A DNA stretch of 64,000 nt from BM520 sp964474455 (lineage in GTDB: Bacteria; Bacteroidota; Bacteroidia; Bacteroidales; BM520): contig CAYYSU010000010.1 of NCBI GenBank assembly GCA_964474455.1, positions 1 to 64,000 of the forward strand. Direction: 5' to 3'. The position numbers and the translations under genes are program-made. Shown here in pieces: positions 1-8,958 of the stretch. Each line of letters starts with the position of its first letter. Positions within the stretch are counted from its first letter, which is position 1. The notes below the pieces were generated by a model. That model searched no databases, was not told the DNA's origin, and was given only the letters and a program-made list of their open reading frames with translations.

Positions 1-123
1 GTAACAACTGATCACCCTATCATTTAAAACCGTTGTAGCTGCTACTCCCACCCGGATTGATCTACATATCAAATATGTGCCGTTCAAGCTTTTTAATTTC
101 GTGAAAACCCTTATTTGAAAAGA

Positions 124-140
124 AGGAACTCTGTGTTCCT
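124..140 (-). terminator. possible weak terminator of the GH13 gene
   Basis: A 6-bp inverted repeat (AGGAAC/GTTCCT, 5-nt loop) lies just past the stop of the GH13 gene. Read on the minus strand it is followed by a T-rich stretch. The stem is short, so this is only a candidate. The first 123 bases of the window hold no gene I can support. Confidence 0.3.
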
Positions 141-146
141 ATAAAA

Positions 147-1859
147 TCAGAAACGAAACACCTGATATCCCAACCCTGCGATATTTACCGGGATAGTGAA
201 CCCGTTATCAGAAGCATGGAAAAGGGTGCCATTTGGCTCTGCTTCGGGAAGATGCTGAGTCATCTCAATATGTTCTATCTCCTCCATTCCTGTTGCCTTC
301 AGAACATGGGTTGAGATATTTAGTTCTGTCGTCACCGGGTTGTTATTAAAGGATGCTAACACAAGCACATTTTCATTCTCATTATGGCGAATAAAAGCGT
401 ATAATTTTTTTTCTTTCAGGTGTTTGTTAATCCACATCAGGTCGTAGAATTCGCCGTTGCTGATGGCACTGCTTGCGCTGCAAAAGTTTAGTATCTCTGA
501 GTATGCTTCTCGAAGTTGAATGTGCGCTTTTGTAAGTTTTGTATTATTAAATACACCTCCGTTGTTCCATCGTTGCACCTCTGGCATGTTCCAGTAGTCG
601 AATATTGTGGTTCTTCCGTCGTCACCGCTGAACCCCGCCATCTTGTCGCCCTGCTCGCCAAGTTCCTGACCGTTGTATATCATCACCGGCCCCTGGTGCA
701 TCATAGCTGATACCACCATTGCAGGTAACCCTTTTTCCGGTATGCCGGCAAACTGTTGTGACGCGATGCGCTGCTCATCATGGTTTTCCATAAAACGGAG
801 CATATATTTGTCGAGTCCGTTAAGATGCTGCCACACTTGAGAAATATCTTCTGTATTACCTTTGCCTTCTGTTAGAGCTCGCAGCGTATCATATAGCCCC
901 ACTTTATCATACAGAAAATCGAATTTCCCTCCATGGATATACTCTCCGTAGAGATGTGGATTATAGACCTCAGCGATAAAAATAATTCCCGGGTTGCAGG
1001 CTTTTATTCGTGGGATAACCCAGTTCCAAAACTCCACCGGTACCATCTCCGCCATATCGCAACGAAAACCATCAACACCCATTTTACACCAGAATTCCAA
1101 AATATCAAGCATCCTGTTCCAAGTATTGGGTATGGGATTGAAATGTTTCTCATTATGAAATCCGTAGTTGATACCATAATTCAACTTCACTGTTTCGTAC
1201 CAGTCGTTGACTGAAGGGGCGGGGGTGAAGTTATCGTTGCCGCTGGCTTTTGCAGGAAATTCATAGTACGGTCTTGTTTTATTGATATCCTTATATCCCC
1301 GACATTTTGCCACCGCCTCTTCCGGTACTACAAATCTGCTTCCCGGAATATAGTAAAAGTTATTTTCTGGCAAGAAGTGTTGAGAAGGGTCGTCAAATTT
1401 CCCCAGCTGTATGTGACCGTTGGGAAGATTGTCGGAGTAGTAGTTGCGGGCTACATGATTGGGGACAAAATCAATAATAACCTTCAGTCCATAATTATGG
1501 GTTCTTTCTACTAGCGCCTTGAACTCATTGATGCGGTTTTTCGGATCATCAGCCAGGTCAGGAGAAACATCGTAATAATCCTTTATGGCGTAGGGTGAGC
1601 CGGCACGTCCTTTAACAACACTTGGGTTGTCGGGTGAGATCCCGTACGAACTATAATCTGTGGTTGTAGCATGCTCAGGAATTCCGGTGTACCAAATGTG
1701 CGTTATTCCCAATTGTGAGATTGACTGTAATGCATTATTGTTGATAGCTGAAAATGTCCCGCAACCATTCTGTGCCTTAGAACCCAATGGTGTAAAATTC
1801 ATATTTTCATTACCAAATAATCTTGGAAACAATTGATATATTGCGATTTTCTTACTCAT
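147..1859 (-). CDS. GH13 alpha-amylase-family glycosidase (cytoplasmic)
   Basis: A 570-residue glycoside hydrolase family 13 protein with the four classical regions: DFVPNHVA (region I), GFRCDMAE with nucleophile Asp268, FIAEVYNP with acid/base Glu297, and FMENHDEQR with transition-state stabiliser Asp361, numbered from the ATG at 1859. An in-frame start 33 bases upstream is possible, but MSKKIAIYQLFPRLF is the natural N-terminus of the barrel and a purine-rich stretch precedes it. There is no signal peptide, so it should act in the cytoplasm on maltodextrins or related alpha-glucosides. It is the last gene of a minus-strand block with a kinase, a GH65 phosphorylase fusion and a TreS-like enzyme, which points to intracellular maltose/trehalose use. 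The exact substrate cannot be read from sequence. Confidence 0.9.
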   Translation of the reverse strand: MSKKIAIYQLFPRLFGNENMNFTPLGSKAQNGCGTFSAINNNALQSISQLGITHIWYTGIPEHATTTDYSSYGISPDNPSVVKGRAGSPYAIKDYYDVSPDLADDPKNRINEFKALVERTHNYGLKVIIDFVPNHVARNYYSDNLPNGHIQLGKFDDPSQHFLPENNFYYIPGSRFVVPEEAVAKCRGYKDINKTRPYYEFPAKASGNDNFTPAPSVNDWYETVKLNYGINYGFHNEKHFNPIPNTWNRMLDILEFWCKMGVDGFRCDMAEMVPVEFWNWVIPRIKACNPGIIFIAEVYNPHLYGEYIHGGKFDFLYDKVGLYDTLRALTEGKGNTEDISQVWQHLNGLDKYMLRFMENHDEQRIASQQFAGIPEKGLPAMVVSAMMHQGPVMIYNGQELGEQGDKMAGFSGDDGRTTIFDYWNMPEVQRWNNGGVFNNTKLTKAHIQLREAYSEILNFCSASSAISNGEFYDLMWINKHLKEKKLYAFIRHNENENVLVLASFNNNPVTTELNISTHVLKATGMEEIEHIEMTQHLPEAEPNGTLFHASDNGFTIPVNIAGLGYQVFRF

Positions 1860-1889
1860 CCTTATTTTTCCACCATTTTTTTCAGCGAA

Positions 1890-1897
1890 CAAAAATA
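1890..1897 (-). promoter_or_regulatory. TAnnTTTG -7 box before the GH13 gene
   Basis: TATTTTTG on the minus strand, 30 bases before the preferred ATG, matches the Bacteroidetes sigma-ABfr -7 consensus. No clear -33 TTTG was found, so the GH13 gene may also be read from the operon upstream. Confidence 0.35.
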
Positions 1898-1967
1898 ATC
1901 GAATTTTTCGATTGAGAGCCGGGAAAATCGAAAAGATAATATTGAAATTTATGTTTTGATCCCCGGG

Positions 1968-2615
1968 TTATTTTTGATAATCTTTTTTCTCAAATACCTC
2001 AAAGTTGCGAGAAACATATAGGTCTGCCATATCCTTCAAGCTTGTGACCACTTCGTGCTCACGTTCCAGCACCATAGTGCGAAATGGTGTCTGAGCCTCT
2101 TTGCCACGCCGGAGCTGAGCCTTCTTAGTCTCTTCATAGGTAATATCTATAAATACACGCATATCCACATCATCAGTCTTTAAAGCATAAAGCCCATCCA
2201 GAATCAGCACGTCGATCTTTGCGAAGTCAGTTATCAGCCTGTCAACCTGATCCGTGACAATATCCACGCAAGGCATCTCCGTTACAGCGCCGGCTCTAAA
2301 ATCCACAAGGTTTTTGTTTATAACATCCCAGTCGTATTCAGTATATCCAATGCTTTCACGACCGTGTGCTTCGCGCCACTGGTTTCTTATTTCCGGCAAA
2401 CTCATATAGTAGTTGTCGGTGTGCAAGGGCTTGGCTTTTAATCCTGCTTTTTTGTACAAATTTGCCAGACAATGCGACAGCTCTGTTTTTCCTGATCCGC
2501 TCTCTCCTGAAATAGCCACAACAAAACGTCCGGTGCGTACCTTTTCAATATATTCATAAATCTTCTGTGCTGCCAGTTGGTGCTTCTCTTCTATTAATAA
2601 TACGTCACTCAACAT
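1968..2615 (-). CDS. uridine kinase-like P-loop kinase
   Basis: A 215-residue P-loop kinase of the uridine kinase/phosphoribulokinase superfamily. The Walker A motif is GESGSGKTE near residue 35, a Walker B-like VLILDGLYAL lies near residue 135, and an Arg-rich lid region (RRGKEAQTPFRTMV) follows. The length is typical of Udk-like proteins. It lies 11 bases downstream of the phosphomutase-phosphorylase fusion, so it is almost certainly cotranscribed with the sugar genes. That context suggests a sugar or sugar-linked substrate rather than housekeeping uridine salvage, but this is inference. The family is secure and the substrate is not. Confidence 0.75.
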   Translation of the reverse strand: MLSDVLLIEEKHQLAAQKIYEYIEKVRTGRFVVAISGESGSGKTELSHCLANLYKKAGLKAKPLHTDNYYMSLPEIRNQWREAHGRESIGYTEYDWDVINKNLVDFRAGAVTEMPCVDIVTDQVDRLITDFAKIDVLILDGLYALKTDDVDMRVFIDITYEETKKAQLRRGKEAQTPFRTMVLEREHEVVTSLKDMADLYVSRNFEVFEKKDYQK

Positions 2616-2626
2616 AATATCGGGGT

Positions 2627-5600
2627 TTAGTGTAATTGTAATTTATTTAATGATGCTTTTTCATCTTCCACAATAGCTTCATACAACTCTCCACGAAATT
2701 TAAAGCGGAAGGTCATTTTTCGCCAATGTTTGGGCATTGATGGTTCAAATATTATTTTGTCACCTCTGAGATCCAGTCCCGCAAAGGCTTTCTGTGCTAT
2801 CTCAATGGTTCCCGCCATTACTCCAGCATGAATCCCTTCTGCTGTTGTTCCTCCCTGGATATCCGTGAAATCGCTTCTTAAGGCATCAAGGTAAAGATCC
2901 CAGCTGAGGTCATCGCGCCCGATCATACGCGCCAGATATGAATGCACCACACGACTTAGGGTGCTGCCATGACTGGTGCGTTGCAGGTAGTAATCAAGGT
3001 TTTTGCTTATATAATCTTCCGGTAATTCGTACCCAAGCCCGTTTATGATACCTGTAACAGTGTCGTTGTTAAGATTGTAAAATGTCATTAGAGTATCCGC
3101 CTGTTTTGCAACTTTGTAGTCGTCAGGATGATGTCCTTCAGACTTCAGAATACGATCCATGCGGTGTATATCATCGTAGCGATTGCGGTAGTCGTCCCAG
3201 TTAAGCTCTTTAAGGTTGAAATAACCATCAAACTGTGAAATGATACCCTCCTCAGAGATTATGAGGTTCAGTTTTTCATCAATAACTTTCCATTTATTAA
3301 GCTCCTCTTCCGTAACGTTTATTTTTACCGCAGCCTCTTCAAAATCAATATCTTCATTGATCTTTAGCGTTTCAATTTTACCAAAAAGCCACGCTGTCAT
3401 GATATTAGTGTATGCGTTATCTCTCAAACCACCATTTTTGTCACCCGGCAGCTTCTCATGGAATTCGTCAGGTCCCATAACGGCACTGATACTATATCTA
3501 CCGTTGGCATCTTGTTTTGTTTTGGAAGCCCAGAAACGTGCTATTTCCAGAAGCATCTCAAGACCATACAGGTTCATAAATTCCACGTCGTTGGTGAGAT
3601 GAAAATATGTATGAACATTATATGCCACCGCCAGAGAGACGTGGCGTTGCAGTGAGCTATAGTCATCGCCCCATATTCCGGAGATAGGATTTAAATGAAT
3701 GATTTGTGTCTCCTCTCGTCCGTCGGAACCGCTCTGCCATGGGAACATAGCACCTTTATATCCATGGGATTGTGCATATTCCCGTGCTTTTTCAAGCCTT
3801 CTGTAGCGGTACATCAGCATCGCTTTAGCCGCTTCGGGAAATGTTTTGCAATACCATGGCAGGATGTAGAGTTCGTCCCAGAAGATATGTCCGCGATACG
3901 CTTCTCCATGAAGGCCACGTGCTGTGATACTTGCGTCGATTTTGTGGTTGTGAGGTGAGAATGAAGACATCAGATGGTAAATGTGCAGGCGTAGCAACTT
4001 TTGTGCTTCACGGTCGCCTTCAATTTCCATATTAGAGATAGCCCAAATTTCATTCCATGCCAACATACTCTCTGTTGCTTCAATGAAATATGATTCCGAC
4101 TCTTTCACGGCGCTCATAGCTGCCGCTGCAAAATCGTTTTTGTTCTCCTTAGAGGTATATATTGCTGCTATTTTTTCCAGAGAGAAGGTCTCTTCAGATT
4201 CCAGCTCGACATCCCAGAATGCTGTTGCCACGCCGTCAGTTATTTCTGTACGTTGAGGCTTGTTTTCAGGAAAACGAACAGCTACAGCTACATTAACATT
4301 CGATTGTGTTGTGCGCACCTGTACAAGCAGTGCATCGTCAGATACCTGTTCAAGATCCGGGCTGAGATGCTTTTGATTGAGGTCACGGTAGCGTTTAACG
4401 CCATCATTAATGATCGCTCCGTTGATACCGGATTTTATGGTTATCTTACCACTGAAGTTCATGGGAGTAATATTGTAATTCATTCCACCCAGGTGCATGT
4501 TTTTCATGCTGGCAAAACGCGACGATTCTATGAGTACGCTATGACCTTCGGAATCGGTTGCAAGGATATCTCTTGTCATCTCACCGGATCCCATATCCAG
4601 ATTTCGCTGGAAGAACTCAATCTTCCAGGTATCAGGATTAAACCATTGGCCATCATTGATTTTGAAAGAGGTATTAGTCCAGTCGGGGATGTTTACAAAG
4701 TCTTCATTTTCAATCTCACGATTTCCAACTTTTGATGTGAGTCGGTTATATAGTCCGGCCACATACGTTCCGGGGTAATGATTTTCTGATGCAAGGGATT
4801 CTTCCATGGCACCACGGGTGGCGAAGAAGCCATTCCCAACGGTGAGAAGTGTTTCGCGGGTTTTCTCTTTCACAGGATCATATTCTTTATATGTGATGTT
4901 CCAGCCATCCTCTTCCAGCCCTTCTTTAAACCACATGTCGATCTCTTCCAGGGTGATGTCTTCAAGATCTTCCACCACAATGTCGGCACCATTTCTCCCC
5001 AGCTCTTCGTCGTTATTTTGTCGTGCTACACCGAGAACAAGTCCAAAGTTACCCTTTTTACCTGCCATCACGCCTGAAACAGCATCTTCTACTACTACAG
5101 CCTGGTCGAAAGGCACTCCTATTTTATTTGCTGCTGTGGTGAAGATGTCGGGATCCGGTTTTCCTTTGAGATTGTGTGCTGCGCTATACACTCCATCTAT
5201 TTGAGCTTCAAAGAGGCCTGTCAGACCTGCTGCCTGGAGCACTGCACCGCAGTTTTTCGATGAACTGGCAACCGCAATGCGGACGCCATCTTCCTGTAGT
5301 TGTTTTATCATTTCCACTGTCGAAGGAAAAACCTCCACTCCATCGTTAGCAATGATTTCGTTGAACTTCTCATTCTTCCTGTTTCCAAGTCCGCAGGCAG
5401 TAAACATCGCCGTTGAGTCGCCGGGAGATCCGAAAGGAAGATTGATGTTTCTGGATTCCAGGAAAGAAACGACTCCTTTATATCTGGGCATACCATCAAC
5501 AAAAGTCAGATAATCGCCTTCGTGAGTAAATTCACGGAAAGGAACATTCTCCTGTGTAGAGTATGCTTTAAGAAACTCATCGAACATCTCCTTCCAGGCA

Positions 5601-5677
5601 CGTGAATGTACTTTTGCTGTCTGTGTGATGACCCCATCGAGGTCAAAAATCACTGCTTTAAAATTATGTTTATTCAT
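2627..5677 (-). CDS. beta-phosphoglucomutase-GH65 disaccharide phosphorylase fusion
   Basis: A 1016-residue two-enzyme protein. Residues 1 to about 250 are a HAD-type beta-phosphoglucomutase: FDLDGV with nucleophile Asp12 and Asp14, then SSSKN and KPDPDIF with a following EDAVSG loop. Residues from about 255 to the end are a GH65 phosphorylase, with the N-terminal motif TVGNGFFATRGAMEES and the catalytic motif MGPDEFHEK, in which Glu738 is the expected general acid. GH65 enzymes phosphorolyse maltose, trehalose, kojibiose or nigerose to beta-glucose-1-phosphate plus glucose. The mutase converts that product to glucose-6-phosphate, so the fusion would channel the intermediate. The TreS-like gene upstream (47-base gap) suggests maltose or trehalose as substrate. 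No signal peptide is present. Confidence 0.92.
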   Translation of the reverse strand: MNKHNFKAVIFDLDGVITQTAKVHSRAWKEMFDEFLKAYSTQENVPFREFTHEGDYLTFVDGMPRYKGVVSFLESRNINLPFGSPGDSTAMFTACGLGNRKNEKFNEIIANDGVEVFPSTVEMIKQLQEDGVRIAVASSSKNCGAVLQAAGLTGLFEAQIDGVYSAAHNLKGKPDPDIFTTAANKIGVPFDQAVVVEDAVSGVMAGKKGNFGLVLGVARQNNDEELGRNGADIVVEDLEDITLEEIDMWFKEGLEEDGWNITYKEYDPVKEKTRETLLTVGNGFFATRGAMEESLASENHYPGTYVAGLYNRLTSKVGNREIENEDFVNIPDWTNTSFKINDGQWFNPDTWKIEFFQRNLDMGSGEMTRDILATDSEGHSVLIESSRFASMKNMHLGGMNYNITPMNFSGKITIKSGINGAIINDGVKRYRDLNQKHLSPDLEQVSDDALLVQVRTTQSNVNVAVAVRFPENKPQRTEITDGVATAFWDVELESEETFSLEKIAAIYTSKENKNDFAAAAMSAVKESESYFIEATESMLAWNEIWAISNMEIEGDREAQKLLRLHIYHLMSSFSPHNHKIDASITARGLHGEAYRGHIFWDELYILPWYCKTFPEAAKAMLMYRYRRLEKAREYAQSHGYKGAMFPWQSGSDGREETQIIHLNPISGIWGDDYSSLQRHVSLAVAYNVHTYFHLTNDVEFMNLYGLEMLLEIARFWASKTKQDANGRYSISAVMGPDEFHEKLPGDKNGGLRDNAYTNIMTAWLFGKIETLKINEDIDFEEAAVKINVTEEELNKWKVIDEKLNLIISEEGIISQFDGYFNLKELNWDDYRNRYDDIHRMDRILKSEGHHPDDYKVAKQADTLMTFYNLNNDTVTGIINGLGYELPEDYISKNLDYYLQRTSHGSTLSRVVHSYLARMIGRDDLSWDLYLDALRSDFTDIQGGTTAEGIHAGVMAGTIEIAQKAFAGLDLRGDKIIFEPSMPKHWRKMTFRFKFRGELYEAIVEDEKASLNKLQLH

Positions 5678-5724
5678 AGGTTTTTTTTTCTAATATTTTA
5701 AATAATAATCCCATTACCCTGTTA

Positions 5725-7452
5725 TTAAATCCAGTAATAAGAATATGGCTTTAACATAATGCCATCATTATTTTTCTCCGGCCATATCCGACCCAATCTG
5801 TCTTTATCACCTGCACATATATTTAAAGAATTTTCATGGATATATATGTCTTTATCAGAAAGATTTTGGATGATAACGATGTGCTCGTGATCATAGTCAC
5901 GTGTGTAGGCCATAACCTCAGTAATCACATTTTCTTCTTTATCTTTAATATCAATCCATCTTATATCTCCACGTCCGAAGGCTTTGGAGTTTTTACGCAC
6001 TTCTATCATCTTGGAAAGTCTTTGGAAAACCTTATGGCTTAATGTTTCCGGATTTTGTAAGTCATCAGTAACTCTTTCCCAATCAATTTTTCCACGTACC
6101 AGAAAGCGTGTATCATCTTTTCCTGTGTGCTTGATTTGTTCCTTATAGTATTCTATATCATTCTCTTTTGCAAACTCATCACCATAATAGATAATTGGTG
6201 TTCCGGGCAGGGTAAGCATTATGGAGTATGCCAGTGCAATCTTTTCCGGATTTTTTTTCATCAGTTCTGAGAGGCGTGCTGAGATGCCTTCTCCAACACG
6301 GAAATTCCACATTTGATCATGGCAATAACTTTCATGAATCAGCTTTCTATCTTCTTCAGAGACATAAATTAACTCCAGGCTGAGCTCATCGTGGCATCTC
6401 AGGAATGTAAACCACTGGCTTTGAGATGAGATTGCGGGTGTTACTTTGGTTCTGAGTGTATTCATTACAGGCTCACGTGATTCTATTGCCAGAGCTTTGT
6501 ATATCATGGGCATCAGCGGGAAGTGGTATCCTGCGTTACACTCATCACCGGTACCGATATATTTTACCACTTCTGTAGGTTTTTGACATGCCTCGGCAAG
6601 CAACAGAGTGTTGGGACGAATAAAATCCAATACTGCTTTAAAGAATTTTACTATGGTGTGTGTCTGAGGCAGATTTTCACAATCAGTACCCTCTTCCTTC
6701 CATAGGTATGGGATAGCGTCGGCACGGAAGCCATCCACACCCTGTGATACCCAGTATATCAGATTGCGGCACATCTCCACGATAACGTGTGGGTTGCGGT
6801 AGTTCAAGTCGGGCTGGAACTCAAAGAAGCGGTGGAAGAAATACTGATCACCGGATTTCTCCCAGTTACTGGAGCACATACCTTTAAAGATTATGCGTGC
6901 GTCAGTGTATTTGTTCTCGTCGTCGTTCCAGATAAAGAAATCGCGGTAAGCGTTGTCTTTGCTGCTTTTGGCCTCCTTAAACCAGGGGTGCTCTTCCGAA
7001 ACGTGGTTCATGGCGATGTCGAATATCACCTTTATTTTGCGCCTGTTAGCCTCGTCGAGAAATTCCTTGAACAGACGTTCAGCCTCTTCTGTAGTAGCGG
7101 AGTCAGGAAGGCCCAGCAGAGATTTTCTTACCGCTCTGTAATTGGAGATGTCGAAGCCGGCATCACGCATGGGTGACTCCAGAACGGGAAGTAGCCAGAT
7201 GCAATTGACTCCAAGGCTCTCCAGATAGTCGAACTTTTGAATGAGACCGTTGAAGGTGTCGTTGAAAAGATCCACGTAAAGAGAATATACAATGGCATCT
7301 TTGTACCATCCCTCATCCATAGCCTTTACATTGTTGAGCTTTTTGTATTGTAATACTTCTTCGGTAAACTTATTTAATAACTCTATATTTTGTTTTCCGT
7401 AGAGGGAAAACCAGAGCTCTGATAATCTGTTTTTTAATATTTCGTGATTCAT
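5725..7452 (-). CDS. trehalose synthase-like GH13 enzyme
   Basis: A 575-residue GH13 protein resembling maltose alpha-glucosyltransferase (TreS). The N-terminal WYKDAIVYSLYVDLF and LGVNCIWLLPV match that family. The catalytic residues are Asp245 in GFRADAIPYL, Glu287 in LLAEACQKP and Asp355 in FLRCHDELSLE; TreS usually has FLRNHDE at the last site. The start is placed at the ATG at 7452 (MNHEILKNRL); a 20-residue upstream extension is in frame but looks like leader. TreS interconverts maltose and trehalose, which fits the neighbouring GH65 phosphorylase fusion. Amylosucrase-like or other GH13 transferase activity is an alternative, because the N-terminal helical region (ELLNKFTEEVLQYKKL) is not typical of short TreS proteins. 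Confidence 0.8.
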   Translation of the reverse strand: MNHEILKNRLSELWFSLYGKQNIELLNKFTEEVLQYKKLNNVKAMDEGWYKDAIVYSLYVDLFNDTFNGLIQKFDYLESLGVNCIWLLPVLESPMRDAGFDISNYRAVRKSLLGLPDSATTEEAERLFKEFLDEANRRKIKVIFDIAMNHVSEEHPWFKEAKSSKDNAYRDFFIWNDDENKYTDARIIFKGMCSSNWEKSGDQYFFHRFFEFQPDLNYRNPHVIVEMCRNLIYWVSQGVDGFRADAIPYLWKEEGTDCENLPQTHTIVKFFKAVLDFIRPNTLLLAEACQKPTEVVKYIGTGDECNAGYHFPLMPMIYKALAIESREPVMNTLRTKVTPAISSQSQWFTFLRCHDELSLELIYVSEEDRKLIHESYCHDQMWNFRVGEGISARLSELMKKNPEKIALAYSIMLTLPGTPIIYYGDEFAKENDIEYYKEQIKHTGKDDTRFLVRGKIDWERVTDDLQNPETLSHKVFQRLSKMIEVRKNSKAFGRGDIRWIDIKDKEENVITEVMAYTRDYDHEHIVIIQNLSDKDIYIHENSLNICAGDKDRLGRIWPEKNNDGIMLKPYSYYWI

Positions 7453-7585
7453 AAACCGGTTGTTTAATGTATAAACCTGAAAAGAGTACAGTAGTTCAAA
7501 AATAGCAATCAAAACCGTTGAAAAGCAATGTTTTGACAGGAATAGTTACGCAAACGATTGCAAATGGAGGAGGGGTGAATTACTT

Positions 7586-8857
7586 TTAATAACCGTATTT
7601 GTCTCCCCAGCGATCGGATAATCTTTTTCTGGTCTCTTCTTCCCGCTTATTGCTTCCCGGCTCGTAGAATTTTGTGCCTAAAATTTCATTTGGAAGGAAT
7701 TCAATGTCCGTAAAATTGTTTTCGTAGTCATGAGCATATTGATACTCTTTGCCATAGCCCTGCTGCTTCATGAGCTTGGTAGGTGCATTGCGCAGATGTA
7801 ATGGCACCGGCAGGTCACCGGTTTGCTTTACGAAAGCCTGTGCTTTTTTGATGGCTAAGTACGTGGAGTTGCTTTTAGGGCTGTTAGCCAGATACGTTGT
7901 TGTTTGCGAAAGGGTAATACGCCCTTCCGGCCACCCGATTTTGTGGATGGTATCGAAGCAGGCATTGGCGAGCAACAGCGCGTTGGGGTTGGCATTACCT
8001 ATATCCTCAGAAGCCAGAATTACTAATCTTCTTGCGATGAACTTAGGATCTTCGCCGCCTTCGATCATACGCGCCAGCCAATACAACGCTGCGTTGGGAT
8101 CGCTGCCACGAATGGATTTAATGAATGCGGAGATAATGTCATAATGCTGCTCGCCGCCCTTATCGTACATGGCAAGGTTTTGCTGGATGGTTTTAAGTAC
8201 CAGTTTGTTGGTGATAATGATCTCATTATCTTTATTTTGATTAACAATTAGATCGAGAGCATTAAGCATCTTGCGCGCATCACCTTGAGAGGTACGCATC
8301 AGCGCTTCATCCTCTTCGACCATTATCTTAAATTGCTTCTCTTTGGTGAGATAGTCAAGACCACGTTGCAGCACTTTGCCCAGATCCTGCCTGTTGAGGT
8401 TTTGCAGGATATACGTTTGGCAGCGCGATAACAGTGGAGAGATAACTTCGAAAGAGGGGTTTTCTGTGGTTGCACCAATAAGTGTGATAATGCCCTTTTC
8501 CACTGCGCCGAGTAGCGAGTCCTGCTGACTTTTGCTGAAACGGTGTATCTCATCGATGAAGAGTATGGCGTTGGGGTTGTCTTCTGCATCTTTAATCACT
8601 GCGCGGATCTCTTTAACTCCTGAACTGATTGCGCTGAGGGTGTAAAAAGGCCTGCTTAGTTGTTTTGAGATCAGGAAGGCCAGGGTTGTTTTTCCTACAC
8701 CTGGAGGACCCCATAGAATCATCGATGGAATGCTTCCCGATTCGATGGCTGTGCGTAGTATAGCACCTTCTCCCACAAGGTGTTCCTGCCCGATATACTC
8801 TCCCAGATTCTGTGGACGCAAAATCTCTGCCAGTGGCGATTGCTGTGTGTTTGACAT
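7586..8857 (-). CDS. rarA: replication-associated recombination protein A (RarA/MgsA)
   Basis: A 423-residue AAA+ ATPase of the RarA/MgsA/WRNIP1 family. It carries Walker A GPPGVGKTT, Walker B ILFIDEIHRF, sensor 1 GATTENPSF and the C-terminal tetramerisation domain with SDPNAALYWLARMIEGGEDP and ASEDIGNA. These proteins act at stalled replication forks with SSB and RecA. Length and motifs are complete. It is a single gene diverging from the DEAD-box helicase, with a TAnnTTTG box just upstream. Confidence 0.96.
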   Translation of the reverse strand: MSNTQQSPLAEILRPQNLGEYIGQEHLVGEGAILRTAIESGSIPSMILWGPPGVGKTTLAFLISKQLSRPFYTLSAISSGVKEIRAVIKDAEDNPNAILFIDEIHRFSKSQQDSLLGAVEKGIITLIGATTENPSFEVISPLLSRCQTYILQNLNRQDLGKVLQRGLDYLTKEKQFKIMVEEDEALMRTSQGDARKMLNALDLIVNQNKDNEIIITNKLVLKTIQQNLAMYDKGGEQHYDIISAFIKSIRGSDPNAALYWLARMIEGGEDPKFIARRLVILASEDIGNANPNALLLANACFDTIHKIGWPEGRITLSQTTTYLANSPKSNSTYLAIKKAQAFVKQTGDLPVPLHLRNAPTKLMKQQGYGKEYQYAHDYENNFTDIEFLPNEILGTKFYEPGSNKREEETRKRLSDRWGDKYGY

Positions 8858-8876
8858 TGTTTTTTTCTTAGCTTTG

Positions 8877-8884
8877 CAAAAGTA
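8877..8884 (-). promoter_or_regulatory. TAnnTTTG -7 box for rarA
   Basis: TACTTTTG on the minus strand lies 19 bases before the rarA ATG and matches the Bacteroidetes -7 consensus. No convincing -33 TTTG is seen at the expected distance. Confidence 0.45.
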
Positions 8885-8958
8885 AAATTAACGAAATAAT
8901 GTGGATTCTAAGCCTTCACATTATTATTAATTTATAATTCAACTCATTTTTGCTGTAT

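Noticed and set aside
4253..4735. 160-residue plus-strand frame
   Set aside because: It lies antisense inside the GH65 domain, whose conserved motifs on the minus strand explain the sequence.
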